Shown here piece by piece: positions 22,501 to 35,502 of a stretch of DNA of 64,000 bases. Within the stretch, counting starts at the first letter, position 1; every line of letters starts with the position of its first letter. The stretch covers positions 721,451 through 785,450 of the forward strand of contig QANY01013389.1 in NCBI GenBank assembly GCA_003255025.1, written 5' to 3'. Origin of the DNA: Datisca glomerata (lineage: Eukaryota; Streptophyta; Magnoliopsida; Cucurbitales; Datiscaceae). The position numbers and the translations under genes are program-made. The notes under the pieces are model-generated. The model did not search any database, had not been told where the DNA came from, and was given only the letters and a program-made list of their open reading frames with translations.

Positions 22501-23889
22501 TATTTCATGGGGCTTTGGTATGAAATTATTGTGGTGAGAATACATCATATTGGAAATGATATACTTCTGCCAAAATATTCGCTTTGAGTGTCGTGGATTT
22601 GTCGTCATTCCACTTTGAGAAGGAGCCTATTTTTCTAGGCCACCCTTTTGAGAAATACTGGAGGACTGCAACCTATTCATCGGTGTGGTGCGTTCTTGGT
22701 ATTTTCCCTTGATTTATGGTCATTATAATGGCACATGGTGTGATATTATGGGTGGTGTATATGAGAATCTTCTCATGTAGATACCCTGACCCACGCTCTA
22801 AGGCTATGTGAGTAATGACTGGACTTTGAAATGTCAACAAGTTAGTTAAGAAAAGATTACATAGTGTTCATTACCAACCAATCTAGGGATTGTTAAAGTG
22901 GCTCTCTCCTAGAAGCCTTTTAAATAAAGGCTTTCTCCCTCAGTTTGTAAGATCCACAACGTCATTAGACTTGGAGAATTATCTCTAAATACTTCTAAAA
23001 TATTCATTCTTCACCCTTCATATCCCAACGTCCAGATTCTCAAGCTATGGTTGTTGTTGGCTAAGACTAGATCACACTCCTATTAGGGAGTGATCTCTCA
23101 CTAAACAATTGCGATTGTGGTTGGGCGTGGAAGACCTATTGGAACATCTACTCGATAGATGGTGGGATGAATTAACCAGCCAACCTAATAGCCTGCTGTC
23201 AACGTTGTGGTTTTTGTTGTGCCTGAGATGGATCACGCTGCAACTATCAGGGTATTGAAAATCTCCATCTGGGATCTCCATGCTTCCAATAATAAATCAA
23301 GCCGCATTCCTTCAGAGTACTCCCACGTAAAATTCACATGCACCTCCTCAATAACTTCTGGTTCATAATAGGCAGCCACAAACCACCATAGAACAACCCC
23401 AAGTCTCAACTTAGACCACCCACGTCCCCCTTGTGTCTGTCATCATCAACGACATCCCAAGGCCCATCACGACTACTGGAAATAAGAACATAGGCAATCC
23501 TTCCAAGCCCGCTCTTATCATCATCCCGGCTATTACCACTGTGTAAATACGGCCAATATCAGGGACATTCGATAGCTCTTCTCAGTATATCATTCTTGAA
23601 TGCTTGGAAAATGCAACCACTGTATCGAGCAGACTTGGTAACCTAAACATACAGCAGAGATTATGTACCTCCCAAATTATGAAAATACAGTAGGAAGACC
23701 AGTTGTGCAAAAGAGCATTTAACACGCTTCATTGATGATCGAAGACCAAATGGCTATGACAACGCTATACGTATGAGAGAGTTCTCTCAGTCACTCACTG
23801 AACGAGCTTAGACATGGTTACCCCAACTAGACCTTGAGGTCAGTTCTAACATTGGGCACAAATGACTTCCATCTTCTACACCAAGTTCT
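22501..23889 (+). other. Putative LTR/leader of plus-strand Tat-like element
   Basis: This lies directly upstream of a plus-strand gag remnant and shows a TTTAAATAAA promoter-like box near 22920 followed by a CT-rich stretch. A 5' LTR or leader is expected here, but I could not find a convincing repeat partner near 28600 or a clear PBS. The minus frame at 23072-23281 is a shadow. Confidence 0.3.
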
Positions 23890-24660
23890 TTGTATCGGGA
23901 TAAAAAGTGAGGATCCTAGACCTAGGGAGAGAATCACAATGAAAAAATGAGGAGTTGAGGACCTATTTGCAATGGTTCATAGATATAGCTATAGACTGCG
24001 TAGATGATAACAAAGAAGAGAGATTGGTGAACATGTGCATTGGCAGAATGGTCAACGAATATAGAGTGCACTTGGAGAATTTGAATATAAATTCGTTCAC
24101 GTGCCTTTAGGTGGCTGCACAATATACAAGTACCTATGTGGCCAGACACAAGCAAACCCAACAGAACAAGCATATTTACTATGCTTCATCATGCTACATG
24201 TCACATGTAGCAATGGCATAGGCGCATAGGCCATGAGTGAAGAGAAATAAGAACACTAGGGATTGTTATGTTGTCCTATGGATATATTTGAAGCATTGCT
24301 TGACATCTAGATCAAAGACAATGAGGTCAAACATCCCTAGATAAAGACACTTCCTATGCTAGAAGAAACGCAGGCGCCTAACTACTGTCATTACGAAAAT
24401 ATCATGAATCACCCAAGCAAGGAGTGCACGACTCTGAGGAGATTTTTTCATTAAAGGTTAAAAGAAGAGAAATCATACCAGATGATCTGGCTCCCATCGA
24501 GGAATGTCCTTTTCCCCAACATGCTAAGGTGAACACGATTAATGCTCATGTTGGCGCCTCAACCTCATATGCTAAGTTAGTGGAATAGTCTAAGGGAAAT
24601 GTCGAGTTCATAGAATCCTTGCTAAACACATGGCTTTGCAAAAAAATTATTGACACGCTT
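23890..24660 (+). pseudogene. gag: Tat-like gag (decayed)
   Basis: The plus strand reads ELRTYLQWFIDIAIDCVDD, then EERLVNMCIGRMVNEYRVHL and ENLNINSF. This is the gag core pattern of plant Tat/Retand elements. A frame with NHPSKECTTLRRFF, typical of the end of these gags, lies near 24405. Stops split every frame. It precedes the protease remnant in the normal gag-pol order. Confidence 0.7.
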
Positions 24661-25240
24661 GAGCTGGATGACACAACAAGGTGAGAGGTGACACAAATGC
24701 TCGTAAATGTATTTGAGCAACACAGAAGGTGAACACATTATTACTTTGTGAAGCCATTGTTTGGATGAATATGAAAGAATGAGGAAGTGGCAATCATATT
24801 AACTAATCATTGATCGACTAGTCAAAAGAATCTACCACAATCGCCCTTTATATCTTAAAGCCACAATAAACAGTGTGATAGTAAAGAGAGCGCTAGTAGA
24901 CCATGGGTTAGGAATCAATGTGATGTCCATCACTATGTTCAAGGTAGTAGACATTCTGGAAAGAAGACTGGTACGAAAATCTATAATGATAACAGGTTTC
25001 TCATATGTTGTAATAAGGACGTTAGGGTATGTCAACATAGAAGTCCAAGTGGGGTAATGAAGACGATAAATTGCTTCCATATGATAGAGATAGAAAGCAT
25101 CTACCGTATATTCTTGGGGAGGCCATCGATTCACGATCATGATTATATCTCTTCAACATTATATCAATGCTTGAAGGTATTGTGGAAGAGATGAATCAGT
25201 ACTGTGGTGGTTTCCAAAGCATCAATAAGACAGAGGCACA
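24661..25240 (+). pseudogene. Tat-like protease
   Basis: An open stretch (about 24834-25057) reads ATINSVIVKRALVDHGLGIN, then VMSITMFKVVDI and TLGYVNIEVQVG. The family's Asp-Thr-Gly catalytic triplet reads Asp-His-Gly here (near 24898), so the enzyme is dead even before its stops. After a frameshift, FLGRPSIHDHDYISSTLYQC near 25110 matches the end of the domain. Confidence 0.82.
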
Positions 25241-25399
25241 TCTAATCGAGGAAGTACTATTTGATGACTTGGTGGCAACAGGAACGACCGCACCAAGAAA
25301 CATACAACAATCAACTTAACAAGGTGGGAGAAGAGCATAGGTAAAAAAGATTGTGCAAGTATAGACAGAATTGGTCAGGTTCGGTGCCCAACCAAATCT

Positions 25400-26000
25400 C
25401 TCTAGTAGTGGAAAAAAAGAGGAAGATTATATGATGGAAGAAGCATTCATGAAACTATAAGGTTTTATCATTGGGATACTTGTGATGAACTACAAGTTAT
25501 CAGAAGAGCCTTAGGCCAAGAGGAGTTGTAGCCAAAAGTCATCATGGATGGATTTAACAGGCACAATCAGATAAAGATGGTGATAGGGGATGCAGAGAAA
25601 AGTACATTCAAAACACTGTTTGTGTACTTTTATTATGTTGTGATGCCATTTGGATTGAAAAACATAAGGGCTTCTAATCAATGGGCGATGATGGTAATAT
25701 TTCACCATGTGAGTCATAGGTGCATTAAAGACTACGTGGATGATCTAATAGTCAAGTCAAAAGGGGCAGAGTTTCATCTGAAACATCTCACACGTGTATT
25801 TGAAAGGTGCAGAGCTTACAAGTTAAAGATGAATATGTTAAAATGTGCCTTGGGCATATCATGGGGAAAGATTTTAAGATGTTGCGTGCACAAGCGAGGG
25901 ATAGACATCGATTAGTCCAAAGTGAAGGCAATAAGGTACAAGTCACCTTTACGCTTAGAAAAGAGTTAAAAGCCTTTTAGGTGAAAATATCATATGTTCA
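25400..26000 (+). pseudogene. Tat-like reverse transcriptase
   Basis: An open stretch of 123 codons from 25544 starts with MDGFNRHNQIKMVIGDAEK. It contains VVMPFGLKNIRASNQWAM and the catalytic YVDDLIVKS (25733-25759), and ends LKCALGISWGKILR...RGIDID. The YVDD box is intact. The upstream fingers are broken by stops (25400-25540). This stretch is the best preserved part of this element. Confidence 0.92.
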
Positions 26001-26089
26001 TCACTTCATACTTGCCCTTGCCGAGCCTATAAGTGATTTATAGCCACTCTTGAAACAAGATTGTTTTTTCTTCTAAACGAATGAGCACC

Positions 26090-26970
26090 AGTGCAAATAT
26101 GTTACCATCAAAGATGTATTGTTGGCAATTGCTACCATGCAACCACCTTGTAATGATTTTTCGTTACTACCTTACATTACATCAACTGCTAAGTTTGTTA
26201 GGGGTTTCTTGGTTGAAGAAAGAGAAGGGGTATAACACCCGATATTTTATCTAGGTAGGGTTGTGCGGGGTCCCAAGCTCAAATACTCACCCTATGAGAA
26301 GCACTTCTTAGCACTTATGTTCGCTAAACAGAAATTTTATCATTACATGCTCGGTAGCAAGGTCACCTAATGAAAAAATCCAACCCCATATGTTTTCTAT
26401 TATCCAGGCCTTCTTTGAATGACAGACTCACTCACTGGACCATGTTGTTGAGTGATTTTGACATAACTCCTACAACCTCAAATACCTAAAAAAGCCAAAC
26501 TTTGGTAGATTTACCAACTCAATTCTCGAGTGGTGAATCAGAACCTTTTAGTGAAGTAGTATTAGGCAAAGTTAATACTTGTGAAGATGCACCATGGGCT
26601 GTTACTATTGATGAATCATCCATGCATTCTAGTGGCAGAGCATGACTCGTTCTAGAAGACCTTTATGACAATATGTTTTTGATAGCATACAAATTAACAT
26701 TCATGTGCACAAACAAAGTGGTATACGAGACTCTTATACTCGTGTTACGATATTTGAAGGAAAAGGCTGACATAATTTTGAAGGTTAAAGGGGATTCTAA
26801 TATAATTACCAATCAATTTAAAGGGGAATTCATTGTTAAAGAACCTCCTCTCTTCCAGTACCTACATGAGGTCCAAAAAATTATATGAGATATTTGATGA
26901 TTTAACTTTTGAACACACTTTGAGATCTAACAATCACAAACTGATGCTTTAGTCACGCTCGCCTCAAAGC
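26090..26970 (+). pseudogene. Tat-like RNase H region, including second RNase H
   Basis: The first RNase H survives as KFVRGFLVEEREG, then YLGRVVRGPKLKYSPYEKHF and LALMFAKQKFYHYML (26200-26350). A second, archaeal-type RNase H typical of the Tat group is read from 26673: IAYKLTFMCTN, DSNIITNQFKGEFIVKEPPL and, after a shift, NNHKLMLYSR. Having two RNase H modules in this order supports the Tat assignment. Confidence 0.8.
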
Positions 26971-27379
26971 ATCCTCTCATGTATCATATTCTTAGCATTG
27001 AGATAGTAGTCAAGTCGACTACTATAGTTTCTGAGGGTTATGTTGAAGTGATACCTCAATATTGGGGATTTGATATTAATAAATAGTTATCCAAAGGGGA
27101 GACAACCTTGAATAAAGATCTAAATAACTTTATCTAGCTGAATGGGGTTTTGTTTCTCAGAGGCTTAGATAAGGTACTATTACTTGTATAAGTATTGAAA
27201 AGGGTCATCGTTAATTAACTCATCCTACATGATGAGTTTTGTGCATGGAAGGGCTGCCCCCATCTTCGTTTGGAAAGAATGAGTCTTTACCGGCCAAGAA
27301 TGGGTACAAAGCCACGATTCTTTAGAAAAATTACACCAGTGCCAATTGGTCCCAGAACCAAGGGAAGCTAACTTAGTGG

Positions 27380-28500
27380 AAGTTGTTACGAATTGATGAC
27401 AACCTTATATTACATATTTAAATGATTGTGTTCTCCATGTAAATGCAATATACATTGCTCTTGTGAAAATGCCAAGATTACGATTCTTTCTCCTGAACAA
27501 TGAACTTTTCAGAAAAAGTGTAGATGGTCACCTTATGAAATGTCTAGGCTTGAATGAAAAAGTAGAGTACTGGTGGAAGTGCACAATGGAAAGAGTGGGG
27601 AATTGGCTGACTATAGAGGATGATACATTAGACTTTGCTCGAAGATTTGATGCACGCCAAATTCAAGGAATGTCACTTATGCACCATTGATACTTTTACA
27701 TTTGATCAATGTCCCATGTCCCTTTGACATGTGGGCCTGGATGTCATCATACCGATATCTCTAGCCTCAACAGGGAATATATGTATCTTAACTGCTACGA
27801 CTATATAACAAATAGGTAGAGGTCATACCATTAAAGAAGGGTAAGGGGGAGCAAGTGTACAACTCCATAAAGGAATACATAATTTGCCACTTTGATTTAC
27901 CAAAGCGCATCATTTCTGACAATGGCACAACTTTAACATGCAAGTTTGTAGCTTAGTTGTTTGAGGTATATAACATTCTCCATGACAAGTATACTCCTTA
28001 GTATTCAAAGGGAAATGGTCGAGCTGAGGCCACTAAATACTTAGCTGAATGGTCCAAGAACTCCTACCACTTGTACTATGGGCCTACTGAACGTTAAAGT
28101 GATCGCCAACAGAAGCAGCCCCCTTTGCATTGGTTTTAAGGTAGTCATCCCAGCAGAGGTAGCAATGTCGTCAGTGAGATTATTGTCTTAAGTGGGCGTC
28201 GATCATTCTACACTTCTCAGTGACTTAGTAAAAATGGATAAGTTAAGGGATAAGAAGAAGGAAAGCATTTAGATGCATCAAAGGCGTATGGCTAAGACTT
28301 ATAAAAAACTAATGAGACTGAACGTTCAATGTGGGTATTTAGTATTAAAGGCAAGAGATCATGTCATGAGAAGAGCACAGGCTCAGAATTTTATGCCCAA
28401 GTGGGAAGGTCCTAATAAAATCGCATTTGTGCTGAAAGTGGATAAAACCGTCTAGATGACCTAGATCTCATCAACCCTTGCCAACAACAGTGAATTTTAA
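27380..28500 (+). pseudogene. Tat-like integrase (decayed)
   Basis: Pieces of integrase in order: NELFRKSVDGHLMKCLG (27490-27550), CPFDMWAWMSS-like core start (27720) in broken frames, DLPKRIISDNGTTLTC-like residues split between frames near 27900 (including the SDN acidic site), and a C-terminal part from 28273 reading MHQRRMAKTYKKLMRLNVQC then WEGPNKIAFVLKVDKTV. Multiple stops and shifts are present. The order is right for the end of a gypsy pol gene. Confidence 0.78.
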
Positions 28501-28894
28501 ATTCATTAAGAAATACTACTCTTTAAGAAAGAAAGGGCAATCTGAGAAGACTATCTATTTATGTTTTCAGTCAACTCTTAATTCTTTCATTTTTATTAAG
28601 GGGCAACTAGGTGATCTATAAATAGTTTGCCTATTTGTAATAAAAAGTATTGTACAACTATTCAGAAATTCTAGTCTAAGTTATGAGCATTTATTCATAA
28701 TAAGTTTCCTCTAAGTGTACCTGGCATGGGTAACTTAGAACTATTGCACCAAATAAAAAACATTGCTTCGTACAGCCAAGGTAATGACAAAATACCACAG
28801 GATGACTTAGGATTGGACACAAAACAACTCTAAGTGCACCAGAAGTAACAAAAAAATTATCAAGCGGGGTGACTTGGGATTGGACGCAGAACAT
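28501..28894 (+). repeat. 3' end / LTR start of the Tat-like element
   Basis: No coding capacity. A purine-rich stretch (aagaaagaaagggcaat near 28526) may be the PPT. CTATAAATAG at 28616 is a good TATA box for a 3' LTR. The far end of the LTR was not located; a copia LTR begins at 28976. Confidence 0.35.
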
Positions 28895-29022
28895 AGTAAT
28901 ACTCATTACTGTTGTATTAGGTTTTAGATTTTGAAGAAAAATTAATGAATCGTGAACAATAGTAATACTCATTAGTGTTGTATCGGGTTTTAGAGTTTGA
29001 AGAAAAATTAATGAATCGTGAC
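28895..29022. repeat. 66-bp tandem duplication across a copia LTR edge
   Basis: 'agtaatactcatta' occurs at 28895 and 28961, each followed by TGTTGTAT and about 45 bp of the LTR start. The unit therefore spans the insertion junction (flank plus LTR tip) and was copied after the element inserted. Confidence 0.85.
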
Positions 29023-30846
29023 AAGTTCATGGGCGGAATTTCAAAAACAATTTATACAAATGTTCAATCTAATTAAACACAAAACCAATCGATGAACATG
29101 CATAATCATATAAGCGTATCAAAAAAAGAGTGAAACGATTTATACACTTTCATTTATTGGAGAATTTCTGATTTTTTGCGGGATCCAATTTCTATCTCGC
29201 TTTTTTTGTTCTTCATAGGGCTAGTAATTGAGCTTCGCACCAACAACCACCTGTTAGAATCAGAAATATATCTCTCAAGGATATCGATAGAAATTGAGTG
29301 TGGGCTCTCAAAACAACGATTGGAAGAGAAATATCAATTTTTCCTCCTTCCTACTATATTTCAGCGGCAACAGTGTTTGGGACGAAAGAGAAACTCCTTT
29401 TCTGCTATGTCTAGCACTTAGCTTAGCTTAGGGTTAAGTTTACAACCCTTTTATATTAATTATGAAATTTACCCATATACTCATATATGCAAAAACAAAA
29501 ATTTTCATTCTTCCTGTGTTGTGATGTGCGATTTTTAAATCACCCCTAAATTCAAAATTATGTCTAAATTCATTATTCCAAATAGATAAATTAAATCTAT
29601 CCTTAACAATTAATTAATTAATTAATTTTATTTACCAATTATCCTATAGTTAGAAAATAACAAAATAATTAATTTGAACATTAGTTTTACTCTCACTAAT
29701 TTAGTTATGACACCCATCTCATATGAGGCTCGGGAAGTGTAACTTGGTCCAAAACACGTTTTGGTCCAACTGACGTTGTTTCCCATTTCTGCCCTTATGA
29801 GCTACTCCTGAAACTGAATGAACCCACATGAATAAAGTTATGAGATTCAAATACCCGACTAATTTATCGTCATAAATTCTGAACCTATTTAATCCCAATT
29901 TCGTACAACTCCACTATAGGTTTGATGCCGATATAACTCTCGATTCATGCGCGCTACATTTTCTGTTGGTACAAATAAACATTTATCTTTCACAATACAC
30001 AAAATATTTTACGCTAATACCCTTCGTGAATATTAATAACAAGAGCGGGATGTAAGATTACCGTCTTACCCTTCTAGTTATTATTTCTTTAACTCATTTA
30101 TTGATTGTGAATAAGAATGGCATATCAGTGAAGTGTCTCATACAAATCACTATGTCTTATTCAATGACACATGTCATCGAGTACCAGGCTCGGTTTATTT
30201 ATTCACACACTCATCAAGAAAGCATGAGGTGATATTGTTGCATTTGTAATTATACCATGAATTTCATATCTATGAATCACGTAATTTCAACATAGTTGAA
30301 TCACGGTTCCAACATCTAAGGTATTGCCCGGTTATTTAAACTCACTCCTTTGACATATCAAAGAACGCAAGTAACTAAGTCAAGTTTCACATTCACCTCA
30401 GGATTGAAGTAATTATGAAATTACCCTTAAGGTGTAACAATTATATTTATAGCTAGATAAACGGTTTTGCTCTAAACTAATTGGTTACTAGTATATTTAA
30501 GATGTTCCATAATATGTCTAGGTCAACTGTTAGAGTCTCCACTCCCATGTTCTGAGACCGGCATCTTTTGGTTCAACCTAATAGTCATAATTAGATTCGA
30601 TAGCCCAGTCAATTCTGAGACTGCGAATAACATTCTGAACTATCTCAAAAGAGTTTGTCAAGAAGAGCGCTCGGTATTTACTCTTCTTTCATTGACAACA
30701 GTTCCAAGACTTAAGTAAGTTATAAACACACTTTAATTAAAAAAAATTCATTTATTCATAAAATTCAGTAATACATAAATGTCAAAGAAATAATTGTTTA
30801 CTCATAAATAGTCAGTATACCCTAATTTATGGACATAATTCTAAAA
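28976..30846 (-). repeat. 3' LTR of minus-strand copia element
   Basis: Aligned end to end with 35503-37345. Shared blocks include 'aaaattaatgaa', 'ggatccaatttctat', 'aaacacgttttggtccaactgacgttgtt' and 'taaacggttttgctctaaactaattggtta'. On the minus strand it starts after a purine-rich tract (CAAGTGGAAGAT) and ends ATACAACA. The flanking pentamer ATTAG resembles ATTAT beyond the other LTR, a possible 4/5 target duplication. Confidence 0.9.
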
Positions 30847-30861
30847 ATCTTCCACTTGGAC

Positions 30862-31700
30862 TAAAGTTTTGTCCAAGTTAGGCGTGTACAATCTCGTATC
30901 CCATGCCCTCTAAACTACCATCAAAGACTTTACTGCTTAAAGTATTCATGAATGGATCTGCCAAGTTGTTGACCGGCGATATATGTGCTACTTGAACATC
31001 TCCTCGCCGAACTATCTCTCTGATGAGGTGGTATTTCCACTCTATGTGTTTGGATCTTTTGTGACTTCTCAGTTCTTCGAGTTTTCCTTGGAGTTTGTTA
31101 CAGCCACACTATTGTCACGATAAAGAGTCATGGGTTTGTTAGCATCTGGAATGACTTCTAGAGTCTTTAGGAACATTCTAAGCCAGACATCTTCCTTTGT
31201 AGCTTCATATGCTGCTACATACTCAGATTCCATGGTAGAATCAGCAATGCAAGATTGCTTGATATTTCTCCATACCAGTGCTCCACGATTCAGGATGAAC
31301 ACCAATCCTGATGTGGACCTTCTAGAATCCTTTTCCGCTTAGAAATTAGAGCCGGTATAACCCGTGATAATTAGGTCAGTACTTGAATACACAAGCATGT
31401 AGTTCCTCGTTCTCCTAAGATACTTGAGGATATGCTTGATAGCATTCCAATGGTTCAGTCCAGGATTAGATTGGAAATGACTTACCACATCTATGACGTA
31501 ACAAATATATGTCCTAGTGCAGAGCATTGCATACATGAAACTTCCTACGACTGAGGCATAGAGAATATTTCTCATGTCTTGCTCTTCTTAAGGAGTCTTG
31601 GGAGAATGCTCCTTGCCTAAAAGAAAGATATCTCTTCTTGAAATTTTGCATACTGAAGCGGTCCATCACCTTATTAAAATAAGATGTTTGAGATAGTGTC
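30862..31700 (-). pseudogene. Copia RT C-terminus and RNase H
   Basis: Minus frames carry the copia RT end (ASVVGSFMYAMLCTRTYICY, HWNAIKHILKYLRRTRNYML) and RNase H ([35 protein letters not shown]). The RT start is missing: the segment before RFSMQNFKKRYLSF joins directly to integrase residues near 31720. One frameshift separates the RT end from RNase H. The tail DNLADP is unrecognisable, and the PPT follows at about 30847-30861. Confidence 0.9.
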
Positions 31701-32470
31701 AATTGTTTTGCAAGCAGGCATAATTCTGATCGACTAGCCAACTTAGCTGTCTTCGATCTCAGTACGTGTGTTAGGCATCCCCATATCCTAAGGTCTCTTA
31801 TGAATAATTGTTGGCCGCTCCATATTTCATATGGTGTACTAGGTACCCTCTTTGACGAAACTTGGTACAGAATATATGACGTTGTTTCTAAGACATATTC
31901 CCAGAATGAATTTGGGAGGGATTTGTAACTCATCATGGATCTAACCATATCCAATAGATTTTGGTTCATTCTCTTTCACGCACGATTCTGTTCTGGAGTG
32001 CTAGGTGTGTAAGCTGAGAAAGAATACATTATTCCTTAAGAAAGTCGTTGAAGTCTCCTAGCAAGTACTCTCCACCACGATCGAATCGTAGTATTTTGAC
32101 TTGTTTCTCTAATTGCTTCTCAACCATGCCATGTACTATTTAAACTTTTCAAAGTTTCATACTTTTGGTGCATTAGATAAACATGTCCACAACGTGAGTA
32201 TTTATCTGTGAAGGTTACAAAATATTCCTAACCTCCTCTTACTTGAATATTCAATGACTCACATACATCACTATCTACGAGTTCAAGGCATTGAATGCTT
32301 CTTTCACCCTTCGGTGGAAAAGGGTCTCTTGGTCATTTTACCTTCTATGCATAATTCATATGTGGATAGTGATCTCACACTTAACGTTTGCAATGGACCA
32401 TCCTTTGTGAGTCATTTAATTCTGTCTAGGCTATTGTGACCAAGAAGCAAGAACCACAAGTAAGTTAGAT
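31701..32470 (-). pseudogene. Copia integrase (truncated, fused to RT tail)
   Basis: The frame 31514-31969 includes MNQNLLDMVRSMMSYKSLPN, YILYQVSSKRVPSTPYEIW and IRDLRIWGCLTHVL, the late integrase core. It then passes without a stop into AKQLTLSQTSYFNKVMDRFS, which belongs to the end of RT. The catalytic part of RT is therefore deleted. Upstream (32000-32290) broken frames show the TPEQNRA (PQQNG-like) motif, the VEST-like acidic site, and the core start. Confidence 0.88.
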
Positions 32471-32799
32471 CAATTGAGTCACACTTCAACATTTTACTAT
32501 CCCTTTATAAATCAATATTTACTTCAGTGACACATATCGTTGGAACTTCTGGTTTTACTTAGAATAAGTTGTTTATCATGCGTGCAGTAGTAATTAAGCA
32601 TTCATTTCAAAAAATGTCAATATCATTATCAATGAAATCCAAAGAAAATCCTTGTTAAATTAAACTAGCTACTGAAATAAAGTTTTTTTTAAAAACTGGG
32701 ATATAATAAACATCATGTAAAATGGAATAACTTTTCTCAAATAACAATTTAACAGTTTCAATTGATGTTGTCGATACTAGTGCTCAATTCCTCCAATGG

Positions 32800-33720
32800 A
32801 AGTTGCACTCGCCCTCGTTAAGCCTTTCGCTTTCCATGAACTCCTGCAGGGAATAACAAATATGGTTAGGGGCTGCAGAAGTCTACAATCCACGAAAAAG
32901 TAGAGACAGACACACAACAAGCTTCGGTAACAAGTAATGTACCTTTGGATTTTAACTCCTTGAGATAATGCTGGCAGTTTCATTTCCAATTATTAGTGAC
33001 TTCGCAAGGATGACACTTGTCTTTCGACTTGTCGACTTTCGCAGGACCCTTTCCCTTTACAGCTTTTGAGTTCACTTTCTTAGTTTCTCCATACCTCTCT
33101 TATGTTTCTTTTTGGCACCAGAGGTGGATGGCTTACTTTGAGTAAAAGTTTGCCTCTCCACTCTTCCTCTTGCCCTTCAGAAACAGGGTCTCAATAGCTT
33201 ACAACTCCTTCATAAGTTCCAGAATAGAGTACCTCAACTTATTAATCAAATAATTAAGTTTGAAGTTCTCAAAAATTGTCTGACAGGCTCTCGAGGATCA
33301 TATCAACTTGAGTCTCATCATCTACCTCTGTTCTCATGATCTCCATCTCATTCAGATAACTAACGATCAACATCATATATTCTGTGACAGGAGTTCCAGG
33401 TTTTATCTGGCAGCTCATGGAAATTCACACAACAACCTGTTTGGCTTGATGATCCTGATACCTGAACATTTCGGTGATGTTCAACATCTTATCAGCGACG
33501 GTCTCCATGTTCTGATGTTGTTGTTGCAACACATTGCTAACTCAAGTGAAGATGTAACACATTTCGATCTCATCAGAACGCAACCAAGAAGCATAGACAT
33601 CATTTTTCTCTTGAGTGGATTCAGCAATAGGCTTAAGGGGACAAAGGGTGGTGAGCATGAACTTGTGATTTTCTACTGTCAACATTATATCAAAATTACA
33701 TTTTCAATCCATGTAATTTT
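32800..33720 (-). pseudogene. gag: Copia gag (decayed)
   Basis: Minus-strand frames read GTPVTEYMMLIVSYLNEMEI and VDDETQVDMILESLSDNF (33400-33260), the UBN2-type gag core. A later basic region ends in KCHPCEVTNNWK, a zinc knuckle that keeps both cysteines and loses the Gly-His pair (near 33010-32980), followed by HYLKELKSKG. Many stops. The 148-codon plus-strand frame at 33308-33754 is the antisense shadow of this gag. Confidence 0.82.
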
Positions 33721-33869
33721 CACCAATGAGTTTGTTTACATTCAAGATTGTTGAGAGTGGGGATAATGATATGATTACCGAAAGGAAAAAACAAAACATT
33801 GTAAATAAATACTTAATCATTTAGGAAAGTATGATGGTTGATGCAAATACTTAAATATTTAAAAAATCT

Positions 33870-34345
33870 GATAAAAACATATTTCTTCCATGATGTTACA
33901 ATCAACAACGATAGCTCGTCTCATCTAGAGACAATGCCCGAGCTACCTCCTATCATATCTAGAATTTTCTTGTTTGATTAATACTTCTCAAGATGTCATT
34001 ACATCTAGCTCAACCGATCACCAATGGTTCTGGTCATCTTATCCCCATTGACTATCTCGTATGATAGATTTCAATGTGCTTCGATCTAAGTGTTTATTTA
34101 ACACATAAACTTTAAAGGTTTCTATGAACTAACACTCTGTCTAGGGACAATCCTGCCTCACCACTTCCTTTACAAGCTTTAGTTTCTCAAGTAACTCGAT
34201 GACTCAAAGCAACATGATTCTCAAGTTTCTCCCACAGAAACGAGGACCGCTAGGGAAGCTCTAAACCATTCATCGTGTCACGATTAAGTTTACATTTGAG
34301 ACCTTGGGAACGTTTCAACATAAACGATCTCCCACTTAATTTTTG
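33870..34345 (-). repeat. Fragment of a second copia LTR (tentative)
   Basis: On the minus strand the start reads TTAAGTGGGAGATCGTTTAT, which looks like a copia PPT followed by an LTR start. The 450 bp after it hold no coding frame. A nested solo-LTR piece between gag and the element's leader would explain this. No second end was found. Confidence 0.3.
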
Positions 34346-35488
34346 GAAATTGGATTTTTCTTTGCTATGAAAAACATAACCCTTTATAATTTTGAAACGT
34401 TTATAAAATTTAAATCTTAATTTAAAATTTATTTCTTTATAAAATTCACATTTTATTTAAAATTACAACCCTTTATAAATTTAAACTATAATTATGCATG
34501 TGCATGGTACATGGCAATTTGATATTGACATATCGTTATTTTTATATGGCATGTTATATGATTATGTGAGATTAATAATAAATCACACATTCAAAATTAA
34601 CCTCTCTATGGCTAATTTCTAATTACAACCCATAAAAGAATAATAATTTATAATAATTTAAAAACTATTCTTCATGGACTCAATAATCATCTCTTTCTCC
34701 TCCAATTAGTCCCACCTTTTTGTATCTCTTTACCATGGTCCAGTTCCAATTTCAAATTTCAATTTAAAATTAATTTTCCAATAATTTTTATTTTGATAAA
34801 AAACTTACCAAGTAAATTAATCAATTGATATTTTAAAAATGATTTACAAAATAAATTCTAATTAATTAGTGTTTAAAAATTATCAAATTAAATAAATTTA
34901 ATTCTTAGATACTGGATTTGGGCTTGTAATCAAACCTCAAGTCCCTGTGAATCATTTGGGCCAAACAATACTTGCTCAGTTCAAAACCTCTACAGGCTTG
35001 ATGGGTTCACGCCAGTCCAAGGCCCAACAGGGTCTTGTGCGCGTTAGGGTTTCTTAAACCTTAAGTGTTGCCGTCTACAGTTTCACAAACCCTAGTAACA
35101 GCGTGATGCAAGGTACGGACGCAGGATGGTGGATGGTGCGACGACGTGACGGTGGACTGCACGACGCATAGCGGAAGACGGCGTGGTGTGCGTTCGGCTT
35201 CTCAGGACTCATGTGATGATTCGATCGGAACGCGTACGCGACAGATTTACATGAAATTTAACCATACAACTCTTGCAAAATTCAATGATATAAAATCCTA
35301 TGACATAATTTCAGCGTACATATATTTTAAAATTGAAAAATAACATGTAGAGCCAATCGATCGGGATTCATTCATAAAATACAGTCAAACATATTGTGAA
35401 TCTACGATACAAAAATTTATATGCCAATATCATCATATCCATCTATACATACGTTTAAAAACTTTAAATGCATATTCAAAAACCTTAG
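34346..35488 (-). other. Copia leader region, no gene
   Basis: Non-coding sequence between gag remnants and the PBS. The part 34346-34910 is very AT-rich; 34940-35250 is GC-richer with direct 'caaaccctag'-like stretches. The small plus frame 35146-35343 has no recognisable product. Confidence 0.4.
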
Positions 35489-35502
35489 GCTCTAATACCA
35501 GT
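35489..35502 (-). other. Copia primer-binding site, initiator Met tRNA
   Basis: Minus strand ACTGGTATTAGAGC lies next to the LTR end. It matches the initiator tRNA-Met complement (TGGTATCAGAGC) with one change. Confidence 0.85.

Noticed and set aside
33308..33754. 148-codon plus-strand frame
   Set aside because: It is antisense to the copia gag remnant, whose minus-strand residues match the family.
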